Below, in pieces: positions 16,882 through 26,331 of a stretch of DNA of 64,000 nt. Made by a program: the position numbers and the translations under genes. Every line of letters starts with the position of its first letter. Position 1 is the first letter of the stretch. The stretch is from contig CANMLW010000002.1 of NCBI GenBank assembly GCA_947498705.1, positions 310,001-374,000 on the forward strand. Reading direction: 5' to 3'. The stretch is from an uncultured Aquimarina sp. (GTDB lineage: Bacteria; Bacteroidota; Bacteroidia; Flavobacteriales; Flavobacteriaceae). The notes beneath the pieces were generated by a model, which saw only the letters and a program-made list of their open reading frames with translations, searched no databases and was not told where the DNA came from.

Positions 16882-17759
16882 TTAGTTTCAATATTCTTTT
16901 CTATATATCGGATAATTGTTTTTGCAATATCTTTTCCTGTGGCTGTTTGAATACCTTCTAGTCCCGGAGAAGAATTTACTTCGAGAATTAGAGGTCCTCT
17001 TTTACTTTGAAGCATATCGACACCCGCTACTCCAAGTTTTAATGCTTTTACAGCTTTTATGGCCGCCTTTTCTTCTTCATCGGTAAGTGTAATAATAGAG
17101 GCACTACCTCCTCTATGAATATTTGATCTAAACTCACCTTCCTTTCCTTGTCTCTTCATAGCGCCAACCACCTGGCCATCTACTACCAGTGCTCTCACAT
17201 CTGCTCCTTTGGCCTCTTTGATATACTCTTGAACAATTACTCTTGCCTGTAACCCGTTAAATGCTTCTAACACCGATTCGGCAGCAGTTTTTGTTTCTGC
17301 CAGAACAACACCTAATCCTTGAGTACCCTCTAATAATTTGATGATTAATGGAGCGCCACCTACATGAGAGATTACCTCAGAAACATCCTTAGAATAATTG
17401 GTGAAAACAGTTTTGGGAAGTCCTAAGCCTGCTTTAGATAATATTTGTAAGCTTCGTAATTTATCTCTGGATTGTACCAATGCTTGTGATTGTACTGTTG
17501 TAAATACATTCATCATTTCAAACTGTCTAACCACTGCGGTGCCATAAAAAGTGATCGATGAGCCAATCCTTGGTATTACCGCATCTACATGTTCTAATTT
17601 TTTTCCACGATAATAAATTTCTGGATTTTCTTTTTCTATAATTATATCACAGCTAAGCGGATCGATAACCTGTACATTATGTCTACGTTTTATAGCTGCC
17701 TGAACCAAGGCGTTGGTAGAATACAAATTCGCACTACGCGACAATATTTTTATATTCAT
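16878..17759 (-). CDS. rimK: RimK-type ATP-grasp alpha-L-glutamate ligase
   Basis: Adds glutamate residues to the C-terminus of ribosomal protein S6 in E. coli; some relatives make poly-glutamate. 293 residues: pre-ATP-grasp domain (1-~95; [17 protein letters not shown] and [18 protein letters not shown]), then ATP-grasp with the P-loop-like [14 protein letters not shown] (~142-155), the adenine/carboxylate segment [19 protein letters not shown] (~174-193), a basic GGS strip and the metal-binding [14 protein letters not shown] (~256-269). It is coupled by overlap to genes on both sides. Confidence 0.93.
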   Translation of the reverse strand: MNIKILSRSANLYSTNALVQAAIKRRHNVQVIDPLSCDIIIEKENPEIYYRGKKLEHVDAVIPRIGSSITFYGTAVVRQFEMMNVFTTVQSQALVQSRDKLRSLQILSKAGLGLPKTVFTNYSKDVSEVISHVGGAPLIIKLLEGTQGLGVVLAETKTAAESVLEAFNGLQARVIVQEYIKEAKGADVRALVVDGQVVGAMKRQGKEGEFRSNIHRGGSASIITLTDEEEKAAIKAVKALKLGVAGVDMLQSKRGPLILEVNSSPGLEGIQTATGKDIAKTIIRYIEKNIETK

Positions 17760-18187
17760 TATTTTTTTTGATTAAAAGACTGGTTTTCTAATTGAGGGTC
17801 TATTAAAAATTTTCTGCTTAAAAACTTCCTGCCTATCAAAACAGGAAAGCGCATGTCATCTCTGGGAGATAATGTAAGTGTAATAGGGTAAGTACTATTA
17901 AATACAATAATTTTTGTTTTAATAGCATATCGCACTTCTACTTTTCCATTGCTACTTTTTACTGCTGTAATATCGTAATTCTTAAACGTAAATCTTTTAC
18001 CGTTATATTCTGGATGAGTAGCGTCAAGAAAACTGCATTGCAACGTATCACCAACTTCTTTAATGTCTATACAATGGATAGAAGAGGTGTATGCCCCAGT
18101 ATCGATTTTGGCATCGATTTCTTTTAATGATAAAAGTGGGAAATCGATTTTATCTATACGACCAATTATTTTCTTTTCTTTTTCCAA
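17759..18187 (-). CDS. RimB-like retropepsin-fold protein ('ATP-dependent zinc protease' family)
   Basis: 142 residues of the PF05618-type family, which carries the aspartic-protease-like motif [13 protein letters not shown] with D29 as the likely catalytic residue, plus [11 protein letters not shown] near the end. In pseudomonads RimB is a protease that counteracts RimK action on S6. Here it is the first gene of the operon and its stop overlaps the rimK start by one base. The older 'zinc protease' name is not supported by any HExxH motif. Confidence 0.87.
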   Translation of the reverse strand: MEKEKKIIGRIDKIDFPLLSLKEIDAKIDTGAYTSSIHCIDIKEVGDTLQCSFLDATHPEYNGKRFTFKNYDITAVKSSNGKVEVRYAIKTKIIVFNSTYPITLTLSPRDDMRFPVLIGRKFLSRKFLIDPQLENQSFNQKK

Positions 18188-18377
18188 AAAAAACGTATTG
18201 AGATTGGACCACTAATGTACTAAAAATCGATTAGCATTATAAATTGTCTTATTTTTTTAATCACGCAAATTTTAATGAGTATTCTAAGGAGGAAATGATA
18301 TGGTATATTTTAACAAAAAATTATTGCCTAATAATTGGTATAACAATTAAGGTAAACACTTAACTTTACCATTTAGA

Positions 18378-20177
18378 ATGCAAGAAGCTACTTTAGACAT
18401 ACAGGTTAAAACGTTACCTACGACCCCTGGGGTGTATCAGTATTATGATAAAGAGGGAAAGCTATTGTATATTGGTAAGGCAAAAAACCTCAAAAAAAGA
18501 GTAGCATCTTACTTTACTAAAAATCACGATAATTATAAAACAAATGTTTTAGTAAAAAAGATTCATTCGATAAAGCATATCGTTGTAGAGACCGAGACAG
18601 ATGCGTTGTTACTCGAAAATAATCTGATCAAAAAACATCAGCCTCGTTTTAATGTGATGCTAAAGGATGATAAGACGTATCCTTGGATATGTATTAAAAA
18701 AGAGCGTTTTCCCAGAGTGTTTCCTACCAGAAATATTATCAAAGATGGATCAGAATATTATGGTCCCTATACCAATTTTAAAACAGTTAATACGCTATTA
18801 GAACTTATCAAAGGGTTGTATCAATTACGTACCTGTAACTATGATTTATCTCGAGAAAAAATCCTGAATGGAAAATACAAACTATGCCTCGAGTATCACC
18901 TGGGAAACTGTAAAGGACCTTGTGAGGATATGCAGAACGAGAGTGAGTATATGGAAAACATAGAAGCCATTCGTCAAATAGTAAAAGGTAATTTTAAAGA
19001 TTCTTTAGTTCGATTTAAGGATCAAATGATGGCTCATGCCGAGCAAATGGAGTTTGAAGAAGCACAAAGAATAAAAGAAAAGATAGAGGTATTAGAAAAC
19101 TACCAATCGAAATCTACGGTAGTGAATCCCAAAATTAGCAATGTTGATGTGTTTTCGATACTATCAGATGAATCTTATGGGTATATAAATTTTCTTCAGT
19201 TATCCTATGGTGCAATCATACGATCTCATACTACAGAAATCAAAAAAAAATTAGACGAATCGGACAAGGAACTTTTAGAATTGGCAATTATAGAATTACG
19301 TCAACGCTTTAATTCTACATCCAAAGAAATTTTTGTACCTTTTAAGGTAGATGTTGGAGAAAATCTTAAGATTACGATTCCGCAATTAGGTGATAAAAAG
19401 AAAATTGTTGATTTGTCTTTAAGGAATGCAAAGTATTATAGACAAGAACGATTCAAGCAAATAAAAATTATTGATCCAGAGCGTCATACCAAACGTTTGA
19501 TGGCGCAAATGAAGAAAGATCTTAGATTGCCAAAAGAGCCAACACATATCGAATGTTTTGATAATTCTAATATTCAGGGAACAAATCCTGTTGCGGCCTG
19601 TGTAGTTTTCAAAAATGGAAAACCAAGTAAAAAAGAATATAGAAAATTTAATATAAAAACAGTAGAAGGCCCTAACGACTTTGCTTCGATGGAAGAAGTG
19701 GTGTATAGACGGTATAAACGATTGACAGAAGAAGGTAAAGAATTACCTCAGTTAGTGATTGTAGATGGAGGAAAAGGACAACTCTCATCAGGACTAAAGG
19801 CATTGGATCAATTAGGATTAAGAGGTAAAATAACCATTATCGGTATTGCAAAAAGATTAGAAGAAATTTATTATCCAGGAGATAGTATACCATTATATCT
19901 GGATAAAAAATCAGAATCTTTAAAAGTGATACAACACCTAAGAAATGAAGCGCATAGATTTGGAATCACATTTCATAGGCAGAAAAGAAGTAAAGCAGCA
20001 TTAGATACAGAGTTAGATGTAATCCCGGGGATCGGAGAAAAAACTGTCGTAGAGCTTTTAAAACATTTTAGATCTGTAAAACGAGTAAGTGAAGCCTCGT
20101 TAAAAGAACTAAGCGAAGTAATTGGAAATTCTAGAGCAACCAAAATATACAATTATTATCTTTCTAAAAAAGAATGA
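18378..20177 (+). CDS. uvrC: UvrABC system protein C
   Basis: Makes both incisions around bulky DNA lesions with UvrB. 599 residues: GIY-YIG nuclease at the N-terminus (GVYQYYDKEGKLLYIGKAKN, ~15-34), Cys-containing loop (~155-175; LCLEYHLGNCKGPC), UVR domain (~200-235), RNase H-like endonuclease (~370-530; IECFDNSNIQGTNPVA, VIVDGGKGQL) and tandem helix-hairpin-helix at the end (DVIPGIGEKTVVELLKHF). A possible -7 box TAACTTTA lies at 18361-18368. The stop overlaps the following patatin gene by 4 bases. Confidence 0.97.
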   Translation: MQEATLDIQVKTLPTTPGVYQYYDKEGKLLYIGKAKNLKKRVASYFTKNHDNYKTNVLVKKIHSIKHIVVETETDALLLENNLIKKHQPRFNVMLKDDKTYPWICIKKERFPRVFPTRNIIKDGSEYYGPYTNFKTVNTLLELIKGLYQLRTCNYDLSREKILNGKYKLCLEYHLGNCKGPCEDMQNESEYMENIEAIRQIVKGNFKDSLVRFKDQMMAHAEQMEFEEAQRIKEKIEVLENYQSKSTVVNPKISNVDVFSILSDESYGYINFLQLSYGAIIRSHTTEIKKKLDESDKELLELAIIELRQRFNSTSKEIFVPFKVDVGENLKITIPQLGDKKKIVDLSLRNAKYYRQERFKQIKIIDPERHTKRLMAQMKKDLRLPKEPTHIECFDNSNIQGTNPVAACVVFKNGKPSKKEYRKFNIKTVEGPNDFASMEEVVYRRYKRLTEEGKELPQLVIVDGGKGQLSSGLKALDQLGLRGKITIIGIAKRLEEIYYPGDSIPLYLDKKSESLKVIQHLRNEAHRFGITFHRQKRSKAALDTELDVIPGIGEKTVVELLKHFRSVKRVSEASLKELSEVIGNSRATKIYNYYLSKKE

Positions 20178-22462
20178 ACGTGATCAAGCATTGTCAATTG
20201 GCTTTATCAATAGCTGTAGTACTGTTTATGCTACTTTTTTTACCCGATGCTGCTTGGTGTCAGGAAAAAGAAGCAATTGATAGTGTGGATGTTTCATCAG
20301 TAGAAGATGTAAAAGTAGGATTAGTATTAAGTGGCGGTGGAGCAAAGGGTCTTGCACATATAGGAGCTTTAAAAGTCATTGAAGAGGCAGGAATTAGAGT
20401 AGACTATATAGGAGGTACTAGTATGGGAGCCATTATTGGGGCTTTGTACGCATCTGGTTATAAAGCAGCAGCATTAGACTCGATTTTTAGAGCGGTTGAT
20501 TTTGATGTGTTAATTCAAGATGAATTACCCAGAGAAGCGAAAACCTTTTATGAACGCGAAGATTCAGAAAAATATGCGGTTACACTTCCTTTTGATAAGT
20601 TTAGAGTAGGTTTACCCAAGGGGCTCTCTAAAGGGCAGAATTTTTATAATCAGTTTTCAAGATATACCGCGCATGTAAATACGATTCGTGATTTTGATAG
20701 TCTTCCGATTCCGTTTTTTTGTATGTCTACCAATATAGAGAATGGAAAACAAGTTCTTTTGGACAAAGGGTATCTTCCAGAAGCAGTGGCAGCTAGTGGA
20801 GCATTGCCATCTATTTTTAGTCCTGTAGAACTCAATGGGATCTTAATGACCGATGGTGGGGTAACGAATAATTATCCCGTAAAAGAAATTCGAAATAAAG
20901 GAGCAGAAATAGTTATTGGTATTGATGTACAAGATAGTTTAATGTCTCGAGGAAAACTAAATTCGATTACAGACATTATGTTGCAAATAGGTAATTTTAG
21001 AACTATTAATGCGATGAAAGATAAAATCTCTAAAACAGATATTTATATTAAACCATCTATTGTGGATTTTTCTGTGATGTCTTTTGATAAGGCAGAAAAA
21101 ATTATCTCTAATGGAGAAATCGCTGCACAAGAGAATTTAGAACGACTCAAAGAAGTTGCTGCACGTCAAAAAAATGCTTCAAGAGAAATTACGGAGCCAC
21201 AAAACTCTGAAGCGATATACCTTAATAATGTTGTTATAAATGGTCATAAACGATATACCCGGGCTTATATCAAAGGAAAACTAAAATTAAAAACGCCAAG
21301 AGTAGTAAGTTATGATAAATTGAATGAGGGAATTAATAACCTGGTGGCTACGGGTAATTTTGATCGGGTTAGTCATAGGTTAGAAGATACGGGGCAAGGA
21401 AAAGATCTTGTGCTTAATCTTAAAGAAAGCAAAAACAAAATGTTATTGCGTTTTGCGTTGCATTATGATAATCTATTTCAGACAGCAGGATTGGTGAATG
21501 TAACCAGAAAAAGTTTGTTTTTTAATAATGATGTACTTTCTATAGATGCCGCCCTAGGTGATAATATACGATACAATGTAGATTATTATATAGATAAAGG
21601 GTTTTATTGGAGTACAGGACTAAAATATCGCTATACTAATTTTAAGAAAGCTGTAGATTTTGATTTTATTGAAAGATTTGGAGAACTTCCAGATCTAGAC
21701 ATTAATAATATTACGGTAGATTATACAGATATTAATGTGCAGGCGTATGCAGAAACGTTATTAAAGCAAGATTTTTCTTTGGGTCTGGGAGGAGAGTATA
21801 AAAGACTTCAAATAATTTCTGAAACATTTGGAGTAGATAGGAATCAAGTTCCCAGAACAGTGTTTGATAACAGTGATTATTGGAGTGTTTTTGGATATGT
21901 AAAATTAGACACATACGATAATAAGTACTTCCCTAAACAAGGATTCTTGTTTGAAGGTGATATACATAGTTATCTTCTGTCTTCAGATTTCACGAATAAA
22001 TTTAATGGGTTTTCTATTGCCAATGCCAAACTTGGATATGCTACTCCTATGGGAGATGATCTGGCATTGAACATAGGTATGGAAGCTGGTACCAAAATAG
22101 GAAATACCTCTTTAAATTCTCTGGACTTTCTTATTGGCGGGTTTGGGGCAAAGACCATCAACAATTTTATTCCTTTTTACGGGTATAATTTTTTCGAAAT
22201 TTCTGGGCAAAGCTTTGCAAAAGCATTTATAACGTTGGACTATGAAATTTTTAAAAAAAATCATTTGAATGTAGCTGCCAACTATGCCAATGTTGGAAAT
22301 AAGTTATTTAGTACAGGTCGATGGTTTGAAGACCCAGAATTTTCGGGATATGCTCTGGGGTATGGAATGGATACCTTTGCAGGGCCAATACAAGTTAAAT
22401 ATTCGTATTCGCCAGAAATAAAAGAAAGCAGGTGGTTTTTTAGTATTGGTTTTTGGTTTTAA
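20174..22462 (+). CDS. Patatin-like phospholipase fused to a POTRA/BamA-type barrel
   Basis: 762 residues. Signal peptide (~1-29), patatin domain (~47-330) with oxyanion loop GGGAKG (54-59), nucleophile S83 in GGTSMG and catalytic D227 in DGG, then a POTRA-like domain (~340-415; VVINGHKRYTRAYIKGKLKL) and a C-terminal 16-strand-type barrel ending in WFFSIGFWF. This architecture is the PlpD/type Vd-like outer-membrane phospholipase family, where the barrel holds or exports the lipase. It is translationally coupled to uvrC (ATGA overlap), which is unusual functionally but common in Bacteroidota genomes. Confidence 0.92.
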   Translation: MNVIKHCQLALSIAVVLFMLLFLPDAAWCQEKEAIDSVDVSSVEDVKVGLVLSGGGAKGLAHIGALKVIEEAGIRVDYIGGTSMGAIIGALYASGYKAAALDSIFRAVDFDVLIQDELPREAKTFYEREDSEKYAVTLPFDKFRVGLPKGLSKGQNFYNQFSRYTAHVNTIRDFDSLPIPFFCMSTNIENGKQVLLDKGYLPEAVAASGALPSIFSPVELNGILMTDGGVTNNYPVKEIRNKGAEIVIGIDVQDSLMSRGKLNSITDIMLQIGNFRTINAMKDKISKTDIYIKPSIVDFSVMSFDKAEKIISNGEIAAQENLERLKEVAARQKNASREITEPQNSEAIYLNNVVINGHKRYTRAYIKGKLKLKTPRVVSYDKLNEGINNLVATGNFDRVSHRLEDTGQGKDLVLNLKESKNKMLLRFALHYDNLFQTAGLVNVTRKSLFFNNDVLSIDAALGDNIRYNVDYYIDKGFYWSTGLKYRYTNFKKAVDFDFIERFGELPDLDINNITVDYTDINVQAYAETLLKQDFSLGLGGEYKRLQIISETFGVDRNQVPRTVFDNSDYWSVFGYVKLDTYDNKYFPKQGFLFEGDIHSYLLSSDFTNKFNGFSIANAKLGYATPMGDDLALNIGMEAGTKIGNTSLNSLDFLIGGFGAKTINNFIPFYGYNFFEISGQSFAKAFITLDYEIFKKNHLNVAANYANVGNKLFSTGRWFEDPEFSGYALGYGMDTFAGPIQVKYSYSPEIKESRWFFSIGFWF

Positions 22463-22694
22463 AGCTGTAGAAGCACCAGAATACTGTTAAGAAATATAGA
22501 ATTTGTGGTTAAAAGAAGCGGTATGACGTTTCTTATAAAAGAAATATTTACGATATTTGTAATGTTATGAAATTGTTTTGGAAGGATTTATTACTATTAC
22601 TGCACTACCTTATCAAGCGCAATCCTGAATAGGGAAGATATACTTTTACAATCTATTTTAGAAAAAGTAATTATCACCTTAAATTTAAAACATC

Positions 22695-23852
22695 ATGCCT
22701 TTTTATCATTCTTTAGGAACCATACCTCCCAAGAGACATACTATTTTTAGAAAACCTGACGGGACACTATATTATGAGCAATTATTTGGAACCATTGGGT
22801 TTGACGGAATGTCTACCAATTTGTACCATTGCCATAGGCCTACACAGGTTAAAGAAATTAAAGGAAGCTATAGTGTAGCTCCTCAAATCGCTATCAAAAA
22901 CAATATTAAGTCGTATCGACTGCACGGTTTCAAAATTAAACCAGAAAATGATTATTTACAAAGTAGAAAAAATGTACTTACCAATAGTGATGTAAGTATT
23001 ATTTTATCAGCTCCAAAAGAATCAACCAAAGAGTATTTCTATAAGAATACAGATGCAGACGAGTTAATTTTTATTCATAGAGGTAGCGGTAAGTTTCGTA
23101 GTCATTTAGGAAATCTCGATTTCAAATATGGGGATTATATTCTTATTCCCAGAGGTACCATTTATAAGCTTGATTTTGATACTACCGACAATCGTTTGTT
23201 TATTGTAGAATCCAGGCGTCCAATTTATACCCCCAAAAGATATCGCAATTGGTTTGGACAATTATTAGAACATTCTCCCTTTTGTGAACGAGATCTTAGA
23301 GCACCATATGAAATAGAAACTAATGATGAGAAAGGAGATTTTTTGATCAAGGTGAAAAAGCAGGATGAGATTTTTGATATGGTTTATGCAACACATCCTT
23401 TTGATGTGGTTGGGTATGATGGATTTAATTTTCCGTATGCATTTTCGATACACGACTTCGAGCCTATAACAGGTAGAATACATCAACCCCCACCAGTTCA
23501 TCAAACATTCGAAACAGATGCTTTTGTGGTGTGTTCTTTTGTACCCAGGTTATATGATTATCATCCCGAAAGTATTCCGGCTCCTTACAATCATAGCAAT
23601 ATTGATAGCGATGAAGTACTTTACTATGTTGATGGTGATTTTATGAGTAGAAATGATATAGATGCAGGTCATATATCTTTGCATCCTGCGGGAATACCCC
23701 ATGGCCCTCATCCTGGTGCTGTAGAGCGTAGTATAGGTAAAACCAAAACAGACGAATTGGCTGTTATGGTGGATACTTTTAAACCACTAATGGTTACAGA
23801 AGAGGCAATGAGTATAGCAGATGAAGATTATCATAAATCCTGGTTAGAATAA
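22695..23852 (+). CDS. hmgA: Homogentisate 1,2-dioxygenase
   Basis: Opens the ring of homogentisate to maleylacetoacetate in tyrosine and phenylalanine breakdown. 385 residues of the double cupin fold. The N-terminal block MPFYHSLGTIPPKRHTIF and the C-terminal iron-site region HISLHPAGIPHGPHPGAVE are characteristic. It is shorter than the human enzyme (445) but normal for Bacteroidota. The next step upstream in the pathway, HPP dioxygenase, is encoded 170 bp downstream on the same strand. No fumarylacetoacetase gene is in the window. Confidence 0.95.
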   Translation: MPFYHSLGTIPPKRHTIFRKPDGTLYYEQLFGTIGFDGMSTNLYHCHRPTQVKEIKGSYSVAPQIAIKNNIKSYRLHGFKIKPENDYLQSRKNVLTNSDVSIILSAPKESTKEYFYKNTDADELIFIHRGSGKFRSHLGNLDFKYGDYILIPRGTIYKLDFDTTDNRLFIVESRRPIYTPKRYRNWFGQLLEHSPFCERDLRAPYEIETNDEKGDFLIKVKKQDEIFDMVYATHPFDVVGYDGFNFPYAFSIHDFEPITGRIHQPPPVHQTFETDAFVVCSFVPRLYDYHPESIPAPYNHSNIDSDEVLYYVDGDFMSRNDIDAGHISLHPAGIPHGPHPGAVERSIGKTKTDELAVMVDTFKPLMVTEEAMSIADEDYHKSWLE

Positions 23853-24022
23853 ACCAAAATGCTATGTTGAATTATAGAAAAGATATTACAGCACACCTAA
23901 GGGCGATGTGGTAAATAAAGTTGATGGTATCAATAGAATAATACCCAGTCATTGTAATATTAAAACGTTTTGTATAAACGTAACATTTTTTCATTATCTA
24001 ATTTACTTTAATTAAGAATATT

Positions 24023-25162
24023 ATGTCATCACATATAACACCGCAAAATTTAGAAAAAGTTGTTCCAGAAGCAGAAGATTTTCTACCTCTTTTAGGAACA
24101 GATTATGTAGAACTTTATGTAGGTAATGCCAAGCAAGCAGCGTATTATTATCAAACTGCCTGGGGATTTCAGCCAATTGCCTATGCAGGATTAGAGACAG
24201 GGCGAAAAGATCGTGTTTCTTATGTAATGCAACAAGATAAAATTAGATTGGTGCTTACCTCACCCCTACAACCCGACGGTAATATTAACACACATATAAA
24301 TGCTCATGGCGATGGCGTAAAGGCAGTAGCATTATGGGTAGATGATGCGACCAAAAGTTATGAAGAAACCGTAAAAAGAGGCGCAAAATCTTATATGAAG
24401 CCTACTGTAGAGAAAGACGAACATGGTAGTGTTGTTTTTTCAGGGATACATACCTATGGAGAAACAGTTCATATTTTTGTAGAACGTAAAAACTACAACG
24501 GTCCATTTTTACCTGGATATAAAGCGTATGATAAACCTTACACAACAAAAGAAGCCGGCTTAAAATACATTGATCATATGGTGGGTAATGTAGGTTGGAA
24601 TGAAATGAATAAATGGTGCGAATTTTATGCAAAAGTGATGGGGTTTGCACAACTAGTCTCATTTGACGATAAAGATATTTCTACAGAATATACTGCTTTG
24701 ATGAGTAAAGTAATGAGTAACGGTAATGGACGTATAAAATTTCCGATAAATGAACCGGCAGAAGGAAGAAAAAAATCTCAGATAGAAGAATATATAGATT
24801 TTTATAATGGTGCAGGTGTTCAGCATATGGCATTGGCAACAGATAATATTATCGAAACTGTGTCAACACTTCAGAATAGAGGTGTCGAGTTTTTGACAGT
24901 TCCGGCAAGTTATTATGAAACCGTATTAGATCGTGTAGGAGAAATTGATGAAGATCTTGCCCCTTTGAAAGAGCTAGGAATTCTAATCGATAGAGATGAC
25001 GAAGGGTATTTATTGCAAATTTTTACAAAACCAGTACTGGATCGACCCACATTATTCTTTGAGATTATTCAGCGTAAAGGAGCTCAATCTTTTGGGAAAG
25101 GTAATTTTAAGGCATTATTCGAAGCAATCGAAAGAGAACAAGAAGAAAGAGGTACTTTGTAG
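24023..25162 (+). CDS. hppD: 4-Hydroxyphenylpyruvate dioxygenase
   Basis: Turns 4-hydroxyphenylpyruvate into homogentisate using Fe(II) and O2. 379 residues, two VOC-type domains. The Fe ligands are H185 (KYIDHMVGN), H268 (GVQHMALATDN) and E347 (LFFEIIQRKG). The C-terminal signature DEGYLLQIFTKP...FFEIIQRKGAQSFGKGNFKALFE is complete. It lies downstream of hmgA, so the two successive steps are together; a separate promoter in the 170 bp gap is possible. Confidence 0.97.
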   Translation: MSSHITPQNLEKVVPEAEDFLPLLGTDYVELYVGNAKQAAYYYQTAWGFQPIAYAGLETGRKDRVSYVMQQDKIRLVLTSPLQPDGNINTHINAHGDGVKAVALWVDDATKSYEETVKRGAKSYMKPTVEKDEHGSVVFSGIHTYGETVHIFVERKNYNGPFLPGYKAYDKPYTTKEAGLKYIDHMVGNVGWNEMNKWCEFYAKVMGFAQLVSFDDKDISTEYTALMSKVMSNGNGRIKFPINEPAEGRKKSQIEEYIDFYNGAGVQHMALATDNIIETVSTLQNRGVEFLTVPASYYETVLDRVGEIDEDLAPLKELGILIDRDDEGYLLQIFTKPVLDRPTLFFEIIQRKGAQSFGKGNFKALFEAIEREQEERGTL

Positions 25163-25400
25163 ATAATGATATCATTTGTGGAATTTTTCTAGTAAAACCA
25201 GAATATCAAATTTTCAGAAAAATGCATTTTTTTATAGTAACACTATAAACATTTGTTAAATTCCATAATAAAAAAACGTTTTCGATTGATAATTATTCAA
25301 AAAAAGTTCATTTTTGCAAATACAAGTGGAGTGGTTACCACTTATACTTAAAAACAATAATTATTCTCATAATTTAAGTTTTTAGTTGGTTAATAAAAGT

Positions 25401-25429
25401 AAAAAGAGAGCTGTGGTGGCTCTCTTTTT
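25401..25429 (+). terminator. Intrinsic terminator between hppD and the DUF3108 gene
   Basis: An 11 bp stem (25401-25411 with 25419-25429, arm AAAAAGAGAGC), 7 nt loop, with a T-run. It ends either the hmgA-hppD message or an independent short transcript. Confidence 0.8.
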
Positions 25430-25465
25430 TGTTTGGTTTTTTGGAATTTGGTAACATAATTCATT

Positions 25466-25495
25466 TTTGTCACTACACATTATGTAGTATTTTTG
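25466..25495 (+). promoter_or_regulatory. Bacteroidota-type promoter for the DUF3108 operon
   Basis: TTTG at 25466-25469 and TATTTTTG at 25488-25495, 18 bp apart, match the flavobacterial sigma-A consensus. The ATG at 25552 is 57 bp further on. Confidence 0.6.
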
Positions 25496-25551
25496 GAATG
25501 GATATTGTAATTATACCTAACATCAATCAAATATTAGCAATACCACATACT

Positions 25552-26331
25552 ATGAAAAAACATCTTTTAATATTATTTTTAGTAGTTAGTGCAGTTACCG
25601 TTTCTGCTCAGCAAAACCATAAAGCATTCGATTCTGGAGAGTGGTTTAGGTTTAGGATTCATTATGGTCTTTTTACAGCAAGTTATGCTACCTTAGAGAT
25701 TAAAGACGAAAAATTAAATGGTATGCCTGTGCATCATGTGGTGGGAACAGGAAAATCTTCAGGGTTTTTAAGTTTGTTTTTTAAAGTAGAAGATTATTAT
25801 GAAACATATATGGATAAAAATAAGGTAAAACCTTATCGATTTATTCGCAAAATTAATGAAGGAGGGCATACCAAGGATATAGAGATTAATTTTGATTACC
25901 AAAAAGAAGAGGCTTTAGTTTTTGATAAAAAACACAATACCAAAAGTACATTCCCTATCAAGTCTGATATACAAGATTTGATGTCATCATTTTATTATTT
26001 GCGTAACAATATAAAAACTAGTTCTTTAAAAAGTGGAGATGAGCAATTTGTGAATATGTTTTTTGATAACGAAAACTATCGTTTTAAGTTAAAATTCTTA
26101 GGAAGAGAGGTTCTTAAAACAAAAATGGGTAAAATTGCATGTTTAAAGTTTAGGCCTTATGTTCAGGCAGATAGAATTTTTAAAGAAGAAGAAAGTATGA
26201 CGGTTTGGGTAAGCGATGATGATAACCGAATGCCGGTAAGAATACAGGCAGATATACTAGTAGGTTCTATAAAGGCAGACTTGGATGCTTTTAAAGGATT
26301 GAAACACCCATTTAAAATTATAATAGATTAA
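25552..26331 (+). CDS. DUF3108 domain exported protein
   Basis: 259 residues from the ATG at 25552 (MKKHLLILFLVVSAVTVSAQ); the frame extends to 25429 but passes over a promoter. A signal peptide with the SAQ cleavage context common in flavobacteria is followed by a beta-rich domain with YGLFTASYATLEIKDEKLNG and GHTKDIEINFDY, matching DUF3108, a family of periplasmic or outer-membrane-associated proteins of unknown role. The stop overlaps the start of the TDO gene by one base (TAATG), so the two are coupled. Confidence 0.88.
   Translation: MKKHLLILFLVVSAVTVSAQQNHKAFDSGEWFRFRIHYGLFTASYATLEIKDEKLNGMPVHHVVGTGKSSGFLSLFFKVEDYYETYMDKNKVKPYRFIRKINEGGHTKDIEINFDYQKEEALVFDKKHNTKSTFPIKSDIQDLMSSFYYLRNNIKTSSLKSGDEQFVNMFFDNENYRFKLKFLGREVLKTKMGKIACLKFRPYVQADRIFKEEESMTVWVSDDDNRMPVRIQADILVGSIKADLDAFKGLKHPFKIIID

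Larger units (their letters stand above)
25163..25551. other. 389 bp intergenic region with a possible small transcription unit
   Basis: After hppD come an AT-rich stretch, a promoter-like TTG (25286-25288) with CATTTTTG (25309-25316, 20 bp spacer), a small inverted repeat AAGTGG/CCACTT (25324-25343), and a strong terminator (25401-25429). This can encode a ~105 nt RNA. A second promoter, for the DUF3108 gene, follows at 25466-25495. Confidence 0.4.
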
